Shown: positions 1 to 6,778, counted from the first letter of the stretch. The stretch is 24,895 nucleotides of DNA from Thalassolituus sp. (GCA_029212275.1 JARGOI010000004.1:1-24895), one strand, 5' to 3'. Translations and numbers: made by a program. Notes: generated by a model from the letters alone, not told the origin.

Positions 1-809
1 ACTTGCTTGCAGAAGATTGCGGCGGCGCAGATTCAGAAGAATACGCAGAAATGCTAGAGCTTGTTGAAATGGAATTGCGTGACCTGTTGTCAGAATACGA
101 CTTCCCAGGTGACGACACGCCAATCATCGCAGGTTCTGCATTGATGGCTCTAAACGGCACTGACGACAACGAAATGGGCACCACTGCCGTTAAGAAACTG
201 GTTGAAACTCTAGATTCTTATATTCCTGAGCCAGAGCGTGCTGTCGATGGTGCATTCATTATGCCAATCGAAGACGTATTCTCTATCCAAGGTCGTGGTA
301 CGGTAGTAACTGGTCGTATCGAACGCGGTATCGTCCGTACTGGTGAAGAAGTTGCGATCATCGGTATCAAAGACACCGTTAAGACCACTTGTACTGGTGT
401 TGAGATGTTCCGTAAGATTCTTGACGAAGGCCGTGCTGGTGAGAACGTTGGTGTTCTACTGCGTGGTACTAAGCGTGAAGAAGTTGAGCGTGGTCAAGTA
501 TTGGCTAAGCCAGGTTCTATTACTCCACACACGACCTTCCAATCAGAAGTATACGTGTTGGGTAAAGATGAAGGTGGTCGTCACACGCCATTCTTCAAAG
601 GCTACCGTCCACAGTTCTACTTCCGTACAACTGACGTAACAGGTGCTTGTGAGCTACCTGACGGCGTAGAAATGGTAATGCCAGGTGATAACGTGCAATT
701 GACCGTTACCCTGATTGCACCGATCGCGATGGACGAAGGCTTGCGCTTCGCTATCCGTGAAGGTGGCCGTACCGTTGGTGCGGGTGTTGTTGCTAAAGTT
801 ATCGCTTAA
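1..809 (+). CDS. tuf: Elongation factor Tu, C-terminal part (5' end outside window)
   Basis: EF-Tu is the GTPase that brings aminoacyl-tRNA to the ribosomal A site. The readable frame gives 268 residues and enters just after the G-domain NKxD motif: the last two bases of the preceding codon are AC, fitting the Asp codon GAC. It then runs through the end of domain I and the beta-barrel domains II and III. Recognisable blocks include SYIPEPERA, SGRGTVVTGR-type (here QGRGTVVTGRIERG), CTGVEMFRK, GRAGENVGVLLRG, KDEGGRHTPFFKGYRPQFYFR and the C-terminal GGRTVGAGVV. The stop is followed 21 bases later by a strong terminator, so tuf ends its own transcript and does not run into the S10 operon. Compared with E. 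coli EF-Tu there are about ten extra residues (AEDCGGADSEEYA region) right after the NKxD position. Identity is certain; whether another tuf copy exists cannot be seen here. Confidence 0.97.
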   Translation, partial: LLAEDCGGADSEEYAEMLELVEMELRDLLSEYDFPGDDTPIIAGSALMALNGTDDNEMGTTAVKKLVETLDSYIPEPERAVDGAFIMPIEDVFSIQGRGTVVTGRIERGIVRTGEEVAIIGIKDTVKTTCTGVEMFRKILDEGRAGENVGVLLRGTKREEVERGQVLAKPGSITPHTTFQSEVYVLGKDEGGRHTPFFKGYRPQFYFRTTDVTGACELPDGVEMVMPGDNVQLTVTLIAPIAMDEGLRFAIREGGRTVGAGVVAKVIA

Positions 810-830
810 TCGCTGATAGTTTTAGAGTAG

Positions 831-858
831 AAAAAACCCGCTTCGTGCGGGTTTTTTT
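831..858 (+). terminator. Intrinsic terminator of tuf
   Basis: Six A residues precede a perfect 5-bp GC stem, CCCGC (837-841) with GCGGG (847-851), closed by loop TTCGT and followed by seven T residues (852-858). The A-tract can pair with the T-tract, so the structure could also serve the minus-strand SDR gene whose stop lies 50 bases downstream in plus coordinates. Such A-stem-T symmetry is typical of bidirectional rho-independent terminators. Confidence 0.93.
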
Positions 859-908
859 GTGCCCCAGCAAGGGCGTTCATCACTAACTTATAAATGCTCA
901 GTACGCAG

Positions 909-1718
909 TTAAGGTTTTGGTGCGGCTTTGCGTATTATCTTAAACATCAGTCTTGGGAAAAAGCGCTGAATGTAAGGTGCGAATTTCTCAACGCCGGTGG
1001 CTACAATGATCAAGGATTTCTTCTTCGCCACGCCAATCAACATTTGCTCAACGGCTTCGTCAATTTCCATCCCGCCATCAATCATGGAAGCATCAGCATT
1101 CGCACTAGCCGTACCTTCTCTTTTGGCTGTTTCTACGATACTTGTCTTTACGAACCCCGGACAAATAGTGGAAACGTCGATGCCCTGATCGAACACTTCA
1201 ACACGCAATGCGCTCATGAATGAAATGATCGCGGCTTTCGACGAGCTGTAAGCTGAACGATAGGGAACACCCACCAATCCAGCAATGCTGGAAATCGTAA
1301 TGATATGTCCATTGCCGCGTTTAAGCATGTGCGGTAAAAGCGCGCGAGTCAGTGTTATCTTGGCGAAATAATTGACTTCAAACACTTTGCGGCTAGTGGC
1401 AAGCTCCAAATCGACCACGGCTGCGCGTTGAGTAATGCCGGCGTTATTGAATAAATAATGAATGTCACCAACTTCGCCGAGTACTTTGTTGGCAGTTGCA
1501 ATGATGGCTTCGCAGTCTTGCATATCGAGTAACACAAGGTGGTGTTTTTCTGGATGACTGCACTGAGCGCGCACCCGCGCCAATTCTGATTCCCGACGTG
1601 CAGACATGATCAGAGTTGCTCCAGCTTTGCTCAGTGCATAGCAAAGATGTTCGCCGATCCCAGAGGATGCGCCGGTTATCCAAATGGTTTTGCCGTTAAA
1701 TGACGATATTGAATTCAT
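909..1718 (-). CDS. Short-chain dehydrogenase/reductase (SDR) family oxidoreductase
   Basis: This encodes 269 residues of a classical SDR, an NAD(P)-dependent oxidoreductase with a Rossmann fold. Visible motifs are the cofactor glycine motif TGASSGIG at residues 15-22, the NNAG motif at 91-94, Asn116, the catalytic Ser144, and Tyr157-xxx-Lys161, so all four members of the Asn-Ser-Tyr-Lys tetrad are present. The ATG at 1718 was chosen because it puts the glycine motif at the usual distance from the N terminus and has a GAGA Shine-Dalgarno-like stretch upstream. An in-frame longer version from 1793 adds 25 residues of unlike composition. The C-terminal 60 residues contain a helix-forming, basic stretch ending KIIRKAAPKP, as in membrane-associated DHRS7-like SDRs. 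The substrate cannot be told from sequence. The gene is a single-gene unit of opposite orientation between tuf and rpsJ. Confidence 0.9.
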   Translation of the reverse strand: MNSISSFNGKTIWITGASSGIGEHLCYALSKAGATLIMSARRESELARVRAQCSHPEKHHLVLLDMQDCEAIIATANKVLGEVGDIHYLFNNAGITQRAAVVDLELATSRKVFEVNYFAKITLTRALLPHMLKRGNGHIITISSIAGLVGVPYRSAYSSSKAAIISFMSALRVEVFDQGIDVSTICPGFVKTSIVETAKREGTASANADASMIDGGMEIDEAVEQMLIGVAKKKSLIIVATGVEKFAPYIQRFFPRLMFKIIRKAAPKP

Positions 1719-1821
1719 TTGATTCTCGCAATATCCCGTAATAAAACCCTCAGTAAAATAGGGGCGTAAATGTATGGCCATTAATCGACCCATTATGTCT
1801 TTGTAACTGAGGAGGATACTG

Positions 1822-1863
1822 ATGTCTATGATTCAAAAAGCGCTAGTAATAGATAATGGCTAA
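1822..1863 (+). CDS. Possible 13-codon peptide behind a very strong Shine-Dalgarno
   Basis: In the gene-poor stretch between the SDR gene and rpsJ, GAGGAGG (1809-1815) lies six bases before an ATG. The open frame reads MSMIQKALVIDNG and then TAA (1861-1863). The Shine-Dalgarno is as good as that of any ribosomal gene here. The predicted S10 promoter lies 96 bases downstream of the start, so this would need a separate upstream promoter, which I do not see clearly. It may be a real small peptide, the remnant 5' end of a deleted gene, or chance; the last cannot be excluded at this length. Confidence 0.2.
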   Translation: MSMIQKALVIDNG

Positions 1864-1958
1864 CAATGTTGGTTGAGTTTTTATGGAAGTAGGCACTGCA
1901 ACAAGAGTCATCAAAGAACACGCCGCAACACATGCATAAATATTTGTTGGTTACCGTG

Positions 1959-1987
1959 TTGACCTTTTTTGATCCTTCGAATACAAT
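1959..1987 (+). promoter_or_regulatory. Sigma-70 promoter of the S10 operon with GC-rich discriminator
   Basis: TTGACC (1959-1964), a 17-base spacer and TACAAT (1982-1987) give an almost consensus sigma-70 promoter. The bases right after the -10 box are TCGCGTCCCC, a GC-rich discriminator of the kind linked to ppGpp/DksA control of ribosomal promoters. The expected transcription start is about 1994, leaving only about 51 bases of leader before rpsJ. The leader opens with CCCC-8nt-GGGG (1994-2009), a small hairpin at the very 5' end. The rest of the 1719-2044 gap holds the candidate 13-codon peptide and no other gene that I can support; no convincing promoter for the SDR gene was found. Confidence 0.85.
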
Positions 1988-2044
1988 TCGCGTCCCCTTA
2001 ATTCTGGGGAAAATGCAAGCTCAGCACACTTATTGGAGTTTGGT

Positions 2045-2356
2045 ATGCAAAACCAACGAATCCGTATCCGTTTGAAGGCGTTCGACCATCGCCTGATCGA
2101 TACTTCGACTCAGGAAATTGTCGATACGGCGAAACGTACGGGCGCTCAGGTACGCGGTCCTATTCCGTTACCTACACGTAAAGAGCGTTTTACCGTTCTG
2201 GTTTCACCGCACGTTAACAAAGACGCGCGCGACCAGTACGAAATACGTACGCACAAACGCATGCTCGACATTGTTGAGCCAACTGAGAAAACAGTTGATG
2301 CGTTAATGAAACTAGATCTGGCTGCCGGTGTGGAAGTTCAGATTAGCCTGGGTTAA
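2045..2356 (+). CDS. rpsJ: 30S ribosomal protein S10
   Basis: S10 is a small-subunit head protein that also acts as the NusB partner (NusE) in transcription antitermination. The product has 103 residues, the same length as E. coli S10, starting MQNQRIRIRLKAFDHRLID and containing GPIPLPT and the RTHKRMLDI loop that forms the S10 tip. The ATG at 2045 is chosen over an in-frame TTG at 2033 because GGAG (2035-2038) sits six bases before it and because family members start with this sequence. It is first in the S10 operon, directly behind the strong promoter at 1959-1987. Confidence 0.98.
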   Translation: MQNQRIRIRLKAFDHRLIDTSTQEIVDTAKRTGAQVRGPIPLPTRKERFTVLVSPHVNKDARDQYEIRTHKRMLDIVEPTEKTVDALMKLDLAAGVEVQISLG

Positions 2357-2389
2357 TCCGTAAGGAATAATCTATTAGGCTCTGTGTAA

Positions 2390-2427
2390 CGCTCACTGTT
2401 GAGCGGCCATAGCGGGTTTAAGCCCCG
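2390..2427 (+). promoter_or_regulatory. Two successive hairpins in the rpsJ-rplC gap
   Basis: The 90-base gap between rpsJ and rplC is the longest gap inside the S10 part of the cluster. It contains CGCTCA (2390-2395), loop CTGT, TGAGCG (2400-2405), then CGGG (2413-2416), loop of seven, CCCG (2424-2427). Neither is followed by a T-run, so these are not intrinsic terminators. They lie just upstream of the rplC ribosome-binding site (GAGGA, 2435-2439) and could be mRNA processing or translational control sites. The function is inferred only from position. Confidence 0.5.
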
Positions 2428-2446
2428 TACACTAGAGGAAATGAAA

Positions 2447-3079
2447 ATGGCAATTGGTATTGTCGGTAAAAAAGCGGGCATGACTCGTATATTTACTGAA
2501 GAAGGTCAATCTGTTGCTGTCACTGTTCTGCAGGTGACGCCTAACCGCGTTACTCAGGTTAAAACACCTGAGACTGATGGATACAGTGCAATTCAGGTTG
2601 CATTTGGCGAGAAGAAAGCATCTCGCGTTTCTAAGCCCGAATCGGGCCATTTTGCTAAAGCAAATGTGGTTGCTGGTCGCGGTCTTTTGGAATTCCGTAC
2701 TGAAGAAGCGATGGACGCTGGTCAGGAGCTAACTGTTGAGCAGTTTGCTGCCGGTCAGAAAGTCGACGTAACTGGTACATCGAAAGGTAAAGGCTTCCAA
2801 GGTGGCATCAAGCGCTGGAACTTCAGCATGCAAGACGCTACTCACGGTAACTCTTTGTCTCACCGCGCTCCTGGTTCTATTGGCCAGTGTCAGACTCCTG
2901 GCCGCGTATGGAAAGGCAAGAAAATGGCTGGTCACATGGGTTCTGTACAAGTTACAACTCAGGGCTTGGTTGTTGTTCGCGTTGACGTTGAAAACAACTT
3001 GTTGCTAGTTAAGGGTGCTGTTCCAGGTGCGACTGGTTCCGAAGTAATTGTTAAACCAGCTGTTAAGGCTAAGGGGTAA
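2447..3079 (+). CDS. rplC: 50S ribosomal protein L3
   Basis: L3 is an early large-subunit assembly protein whose long loop reaches the peptidyl-transferase centre. The product is 210 residues (E. coli 209), beginning MAIGIVGKKAGMTRIF. The loop block GQCQTPGRVWKGKKMAGHMG is present at about residues 146-165; Gln149 corresponds to the glutamine that PrmB methylates in enterobacteria. Two ATG codons lie close together (2441 and 2447). The second is preferred because GAGGA (2435-2439) is seven bases from it and only one base from the first, and because it matches the family N terminus. An upstream in-frame extension to 2399 is not part of the protein. Confidence 0.98.
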   Translation: MAIGIVGKKAGMTRIFTEEGQSVAVTVLQVTPNRVTQVKTPETDGYSAIQVAFGEKKASRVSKPESGHFAKANVVAGRGLLEFRTEEAMDAGQELTVEQFAAGQKVDVTGTSKGKGFQGGIKRWNFSMQDATHGNSLSHRAPGSIGQCQTPGRVWKGKKMAGHMGSVQVTTQGLVVVRVDVENNLLLVKGAVPGATGSEVIVKPAVKAKG

Positions 3080-3082
3080 GCA

Positions 3083-3685
3083 ATGGAACTTAAAACAAAT
3101 ACTGGCGCAGCCGTTGCTGTATCCGACGCAACTTTTGGTCGCGATTTTAATGAAGCTCTTGTACATCAGATTGTTACTGCTTACATGGCAGGCGGTCGTC
3201 AAGGCTCTAAAGCACAAAAAACTCGTTCTGAAGTAAGCGGTGGTGGTGCTAAGCCATGGCGTCAGAAGGGTACTGGTCGTGCTCGTGCAGGTACATCTCG
3301 TTCGCCAATTTGGCGCTCAGGTGGTGTTACTTTTGCTGCTAAGCCACGTAGCTTTGAGCAAAAAGTTAACAAGAAAATGTATCGTGCTGCGATCCAATCA
3401 ATCTTGTCTGAACTTGTTCGTCAAGAGCGTTTGATTGTTGCTGATGATTTCACTGTTAGCACTCACAAGACCAAAGAATTTATTGCCAAGTTGAATGAGT
3501 TCAATTTGAGTAATGTTTTGATCGTTTCCGATGACTTAGATGAAAATCTATACCTAGCTTCACGCAACGTGCCACACGTTGGTGTGACTGAGGCATCAGC
3601 GATCGATCCAGTTAGCCTGATCGGTTTTGATAAAATTTTGGTGACTGTGTCTGCTCTTAAACAACTTGAGGAGACATTCGCATGA
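3083..3685 (+). CDS. rplD: 50S ribosomal protein L4
   Basis: L4 lines the peptide exit tunnel with its extended loop and in E. coli represses its own operon at both transcription and translation. The product has 200 residues (E. coli 201). The loop block KPWRQKGTGRARAGTSRSPI, with its many Gly and Arg, is intact at about residues 53-72. The start is only three bases after the rplC stop, with AAGGGG overlapping the rplC end as ribosome-binding site. Its last four bases overlap rplW (ATGA), pointing to coupled translation. Confidence 0.98.
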   Translation: MELKTNTGAAVAVSDATFGRDFNEALVHQIVTAYMAGGRQGSKAQKTRSEVSGGGAKPWRQKGTGRARAGTSRSPIWRSGGVTFAAKPRSFEQKVNKKMYRAAIQSILSELVRQERLIVADDFTVSTHKTKEFIAKLNEFNLSNVLIVSDDLDENLYLASRNVPHVGVTEASAIDPVSLIGFDKILVTVSALKQLEETFA

Positions 3686-3978
3686 ACCGTGAACGTATCT
3701 ATAAAGTGTTGGTAGCACCTCATGTTTCTGAGAAAGCAACCATCCTAGCTGATAAAAACAATCAGTATGTTTTCCGCGTGTCGCCTGATGCGACTAAGCC
3801 GGAAATCAAAAAAGCGGTTGAAGCTCTGTTTGACGTAAAAGTACAGTCAGTTCAGACCGTCAACATTAAAGGTAAAACTAAGCGTACTGCCCGTGGTTTT
3901 GGCAAGCGTAACGATTTGCGTAAAGCATACGTTCGTTTGGTAGCCGGTCAGGACATTGACTTCGCAGACGCGGAATAA
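3682..3978 (+). CDS. rplW: 50S ribosomal protein L23
   Basis: L23 sits at the exit of the peptide tunnel, where it docks trigger factor and SRP. The product has 98 residues (E. coli 100), starting MNRERIYKVLVAPHVSEKAT, with the basic loop KGKTKRTARGFGKRNDLRKAYV typical of the family near residues 64-85. It overlaps the rplD stop by four bases (ATGA); its GAGGAGA Shine-Dalgarno (3669-3675) lies within rplD. The rplB start follows 12 bases after its stop. Confidence 0.97.
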   Translation: MNRERIYKVLVAPHVSEKATILADKNNQYVFRVSPDATKPEIKKAVEALFDVKVQSVQTVNIKGKTKRTARGFGKRNDLRKAYVRLVAGQDIDFADAE

Positions 3979-3990
3979 GGAGCTTAAGTC

Positions 3991-4818
3991 ATGGCATTGG
4001 TGAAAACTAAACCGACTTCAGCTGGCCGTCGTCATCTGGTTAAAGTCGTTAACGCCGAGTTGCACAAGGGTAAACCTCACGCAGCTCTATTAGAAAAGAA
4101 ATCGAAAAGCGGTGGTCGTAACAACAACGGCCGTATCACTACTCGTCATATCGGTGGTGGTCACAAGCAGCATTATCGTTTAGTCGATTTCAAACGTGAC
4201 AAAGATGGTATTCCAGCGACTGTTGAGCGCATCGAATACGATCCAAACCGTAGCGCAAACATTGCTCTTGTTTTGTACAAAGACGGTGAGCGTCGCTACA
4301 TCTTGGCACCAAAAGGCTTGTCTGCTGGTGATCAGGTTGTTTCAGGTGAATCAGCGCCGATTAAAGTAGGTAGTGCAATGACATTGCGCAACGTACCGGT
4401 TGGTAGTGTGATTCATAACATTGAGCTTAAGCCAGGTAAAGGCGGTCAGATTGCCCGTTCAGCCGGTACTTCAGCTCAGTTAGTTGCCCGTGAAGGCACT
4501 TACTGCACATTGCGTTTACGCTCTGGCGAAATGCGCAAGGTTCTATCAGATTGCCGTGCAACGTTGGGTGAGGTCGGTAACTCCGAGCACGCTCTTCGTG
4601 AACTTGGTAAAGCTGGTGCAACCCGCTGGCGCGGTGTTCGTCCGACTGTTCGCGGTGTAGTAATGAACCCTGTAGATCACCCGCATGGTGGTGGTGAGGG
4701 TCGTACCTCTGGTGGTCGTCACCCAGTTACTCCTTGGGGCGTTCCAACCAAAGGTTATAAGACTCGTAAGAATAAGCGTACCGATAAATTGATCGTACGT
4801 CGTCGTTCTGCGAAATAA
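3991..4818 (+). CDS. rplB: 50S ribosomal protein L2
   Basis: L2 is needed for subunit joining and for peptidyl-transferase centre structure. The product has 275 residues (E. coli 273). The signature MNPVDHPHGGGEG is at residues 225-237 and includes His230, the histidine conserved for peptidyl-transferase assembly. The N-terminal RNA-binding block GRNNNGRITTRHIGGGHKQ is also present. The ATG is preceded by AAGGAG (3977-3982) overlapping the rplW stop. Confidence 0.98.
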   Translation: MALVKTKPTSAGRRHLVKVVNAELHKGKPHAALLEKKSKSGGRNNNGRITTRHIGGGHKQHYRLVDFKRDKDGIPATVERIEYDPNRSANIALVLYKDGERRYILAPKGLSAGDQVVSGESAPIKVGSAMTLRNVPVGSVIHNIELKPGKGGQIARSAGTSAQLVAREGTYCTLRLRSGEMRKVLSDCRATLGEVGNSEHALRELGKAGATRWRGVRPTVRGVVMNPVDHPHGGGEGRTSGGRHPVTPWGVPTKGYKTRKNKRTDKLIVRRRSAK

Positions 4819-4835
4819 TTAGAGAGGATATAACT

Positions 4836-5111
4836 GTGCCACGTTCATTAAAAAAAGGTCCATTCATAGACCACCACTTGATGAAAAAGGTAGAGACCGC
4901 TCTTGAGGCTAACGACAAACGTCCGATCAAGACTTGGTCTCGCCGATCTACGATATTCCCGGATTTCGTAGGATTGACGATCGCCGTTCATAACGGCAAA
5001 CAACACGTGCCTGTTTTCGTAACTGAAGACATGGTTGGTCATAAACTCGGCGAATTCGCGTTGACACGTACCTTTAAAGGTCACGTGGCGGATAAGAAAG
5101 CCAAACGTTAA
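4836..5111 (+). CDS. rpsS: 30S ribosomal protein S19 (GTG start)
   Basis: S19 forms a complex with S13 in the 30S head near the A-site tRNA. The product has 91 residues (E. coli 92), starting PRSLKKGPFIDHHL after the initiator. The start is GTG at 4836-4838, with GAGG (4824-4827) eight bases upstream; no ATG is available nearby that would keep the conserved N terminus. It is the only GTG start that I assign in the ribosomal cluster. The conserved HNGKQHVPVFVTEDMVGHKLGEFALTRTF region is intact. Confidence 0.97.
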   Translation: MPRSLKKGPFIDHHLMKKVETALEANDKRPIKTWSRRSTIFPDFVGLTIAVHNGKQHVPVFVTEDMVGHKLGEFALTRTFKGHVADKKAKR

Positions 5112-5124
5112 GGAGGGGTGAAAT

Positions 5125-5460
5125 ATGTCTGAAGTAGCCGCTGTACTACGTGGTGCTAACTTGTCTCCACAGAAGGCCCGTCTTGTTGTGGATTCTATCC
5201 GCGGTAAGAACGTTGCCGAAGCTTTGAACGTTTTAAGCTTCAGCACCACAAAGGGTTCTGATCTTGTGAAGAAGGTGCTGGAATCAGCCATCGCTAACGC
5301 TGAGCACAATAACGGTGCCGACGTTGACGAATTGACTGTATCTACTGCATTCGTTGACGCTGGTATCACGATGAAGCGCATTCGCCCACGGGCGAAAGGC
5401 CGCGCAGATCGCATATTGAAGCGCACTTGTCACATCACTGTGAAAGTTTCAGAAAAATAG
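5125..5460 (+). CDS. rplV: 50S ribosomal protein L22
   Basis: L22 contributes a beta-hairpin to the peptide exit tunnel constriction and is a site of macrolide-resistance changes. The product has 111 residues (E. coli 110). The N-terminal ANLSPQKARLVVDSIRGK block is seen at about 11-28, and the tunnel hairpin (MKRIRPRAKGRADRILKR) at 87-104, with no insertion or deletion in it. AAGGAGGGG overlaps the rpsS stop and gives one of the strongest Shine-Dalgarno sites in the window. Confidence 0.98.
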   Translation: MSEVAAVLRGANLSPQKARLVVDSIRGKNVAEALNVLSFSTTKGSDLVKKVLESAIANAEHNNGADVDELTVSTAFVDAGITMKRIRPRAKGRADRILKRTCHITVKVSEK

Positions 5461-5471
5461 GAGTTGGTCAG

Positions 5472-6161
5472 ATGGGTCAGAAAGTTCATCCAACCGGTAT
5501 TCGTCTTGGTATCACCAAAGATCATAATTCGATCTGGTATGCCGGTAAGGATAAGTACGCCGACAACCTGCTGACTGACATTGCGGTTCGATCTTTGATC
5601 GAAAAGCGCCTTGAAAAGGCTTCAGTGAGCAAAGTTGTTATTGAGCGTCCTGCACAGAGCGCCAAAATCACCATTCATACAGCCCGTCCCGGTATCGTGA
5701 TTGGTAAGAAAGGTGAAGATGTTGAAGTTCTGCGCAAAGACGTAAGTGATTTGATGGGTGTTCCGGTACACATCAATATCGAAGAAGTTCGTAAACCAGA
5801 TCTAGATGCCAAATTGGTTGCACAAAGTGTTGCTAACCAGCTAGAGCGTCGCGTGATGTTCCGTCGTGCTATGAAGCGCGCAGTTCAAAACGCAATGCGT
5901 GGCGGTGCAGAAGGCATCAAGATCCAGGTGGGCGGTCGTTTAGGTGGTGCTGAGATCGCTCGTTCAGAGTGGTATCGCGAAGGTCGTGTTCCATTGCATA
6001 CATTGCGTGCGGACATCGATTACGCGACATACGAAGCACACACTACCTATGGTGTTATTGGCGTAAAAGTTTGGATCTTCAAAGGCGAGATCCTTGGCGG
6101 CATCGAAGAAGTTCGAGACCGTGCCAAGAACCAAGGTAAAAAGAAAACCGGCCGTTCATAA
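5472..6161 (+). CDS. rpsC: 30S ribosomal protein S3
   Basis: S3 lies at the mRNA entry channel of the 30S subunit and takes part in mRNA helicase activity. The product has 229 residues (E. coli 233), starting MGQKVHPTGIRLG. The type-II KH domain loop GKKG is at residues 78-81 and the C-terminal domain block GRLGGAEIARSEWYREGRVP is intact. The ATG at 5472 was chosen over an in-frame upstream ATG at 5427, which lies inside rplV; GGAG (5460-5463) precedes the chosen start. The C-terminal tail is shorter than in E. coli and ends KKKTGRS. Confidence 0.98.
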   Translation: MGQKVHPTGIRLGITKDHNSIWYAGKDKYADNLLTDIAVRSLIEKRLEKASVSKVVIERPAQSAKITIHTARPGIVIGKKGEDVEVLRKDVSDLMGVPVHINIEEVRKPDLDAKLVAQSVANQLERRVMFRRAMKRAVQNAMRGGAEGIKIQVGGRLGGAEIARSEWYREGRVPLHTLRADIDYATYEAHTTYGVIGVKVWIFKGEILGGIEEVRDRAKNQGKKKTGRS

Positions 6162-6173
6162 GGGGATTGAGTT

Positions 6174-6587
6174 ATGTTGTTACCAAAACGTACCAAGTTC
6201 CGTAAAGTCCAGACCGGCCGTAACCGTGGTTTAGCCATTCGTGGCTCCAAGGTTAGCTTTGGTGAGTACGCACTAAAAGCAACAGGTCGTGGTCGTATGA
6301 CTTCACGTCAAATCGAGTCAGCGCGTCGTGCAATGACTCGTAAAATTAAACGTGGTGGTAAAATCTGGATTCGAGTTTTTCCTGATAAGCCGATCACTGC
6401 CAAACCTCTTGAGGTTCGTCAGGGTAAAGGTAAGGGTAACGTAGAATACTGGGTATGCCAGATTCAGCCAGGTCGTGTGTTGTATGAGATGGAAGGTGTG
6501 TCGGAAGAAATCGCACGCGAAGCTTTCTCATTAGCGGCCGCTAAACTGCCATTTGAAACCGCATTTGTTAAACGGACGGTGCTGTGA
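6174..6587 (+). CDS. rplP: 50S ribosomal protein L16
   Basis: L16 helps position the A-site tRNA and is a late assembly protein of the large subunit. The product has 137 residues (E. coli 136), starting MLLPKRTKFRKVQTGRNRG. Arg in the block KPLEVRQGKGKGNVEYWV corresponds to the arginine hydroxylated by YcfD/RoxA in E. coli. Ribosome-binding site AAGGGG overlaps the rpsC stop. Its TGA overlaps the rpmC start by one base (TGATG). Confidence 0.98.
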   Translation: MLLPKRTKFRKVQTGRNRGLAIRGSKVSFGEYALKATGRGRMTSRQIESARRAMTRKIKRGGKIWIRVFPDKPITAKPLEVRQGKGKGNVEYWVCQIQPGRVLYEMEGVSEEIAREAFSLAAAKLPFETAFVKRTVL

Positions 6588-6778
6588 TGAAAGCAAGTGA
6601 ACTGAAAGAAAAATCAGTAGCTGAGCTGCAATCTCAGCTAGAAGAACTGTTGGGTGAGCAATTTAAGTTACGTATGGGTAAAGCGACCAATCAGTTGGGT
6701 CAAACCCACCTGATACGTGAAACTCGTCGTGATATCGCCCGCGTGAAAACCGTGCTGGCAAGTAAGGCAGGTAAATGA
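6587..6778 (+). CDS. rpmC: 50S ribosomal protein L29
   Basis: L29 is a small two-helix protein near the tunnel exit, next to L23. The product has 63 residues, the same as E. coli, starting MKASELKEKSVAELQSQL. The ATG at 6587 overlaps the rplP stop (TGATG); a GTG directly before it at 6584 is in frame but the family starts at the ATG. It shares ATGA with rpsQ at its own end, so rplP, rpmC and rpsQ are probably translationally coupled. Confidence 0.97.
   Translation: MKASELKEKSVAELQSQLEELLGEQFKLRMGKATNQLGQTHLIRETRRDIARVKTVLASKAGK

Noticed and set aside
894..1223. Open frame of 109 codons on the plus strand
   Set aside because: Antisense to the C-terminal half of the SDR gene, with no ribosome-binding site.
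4848..5426. Open frame of 192 codons on the minus strand
   Set aside because: It lies fully antisense to rpsS and rplV, whose reading is certain, and its sequence has no family resemblance and no ribosome-binding site.
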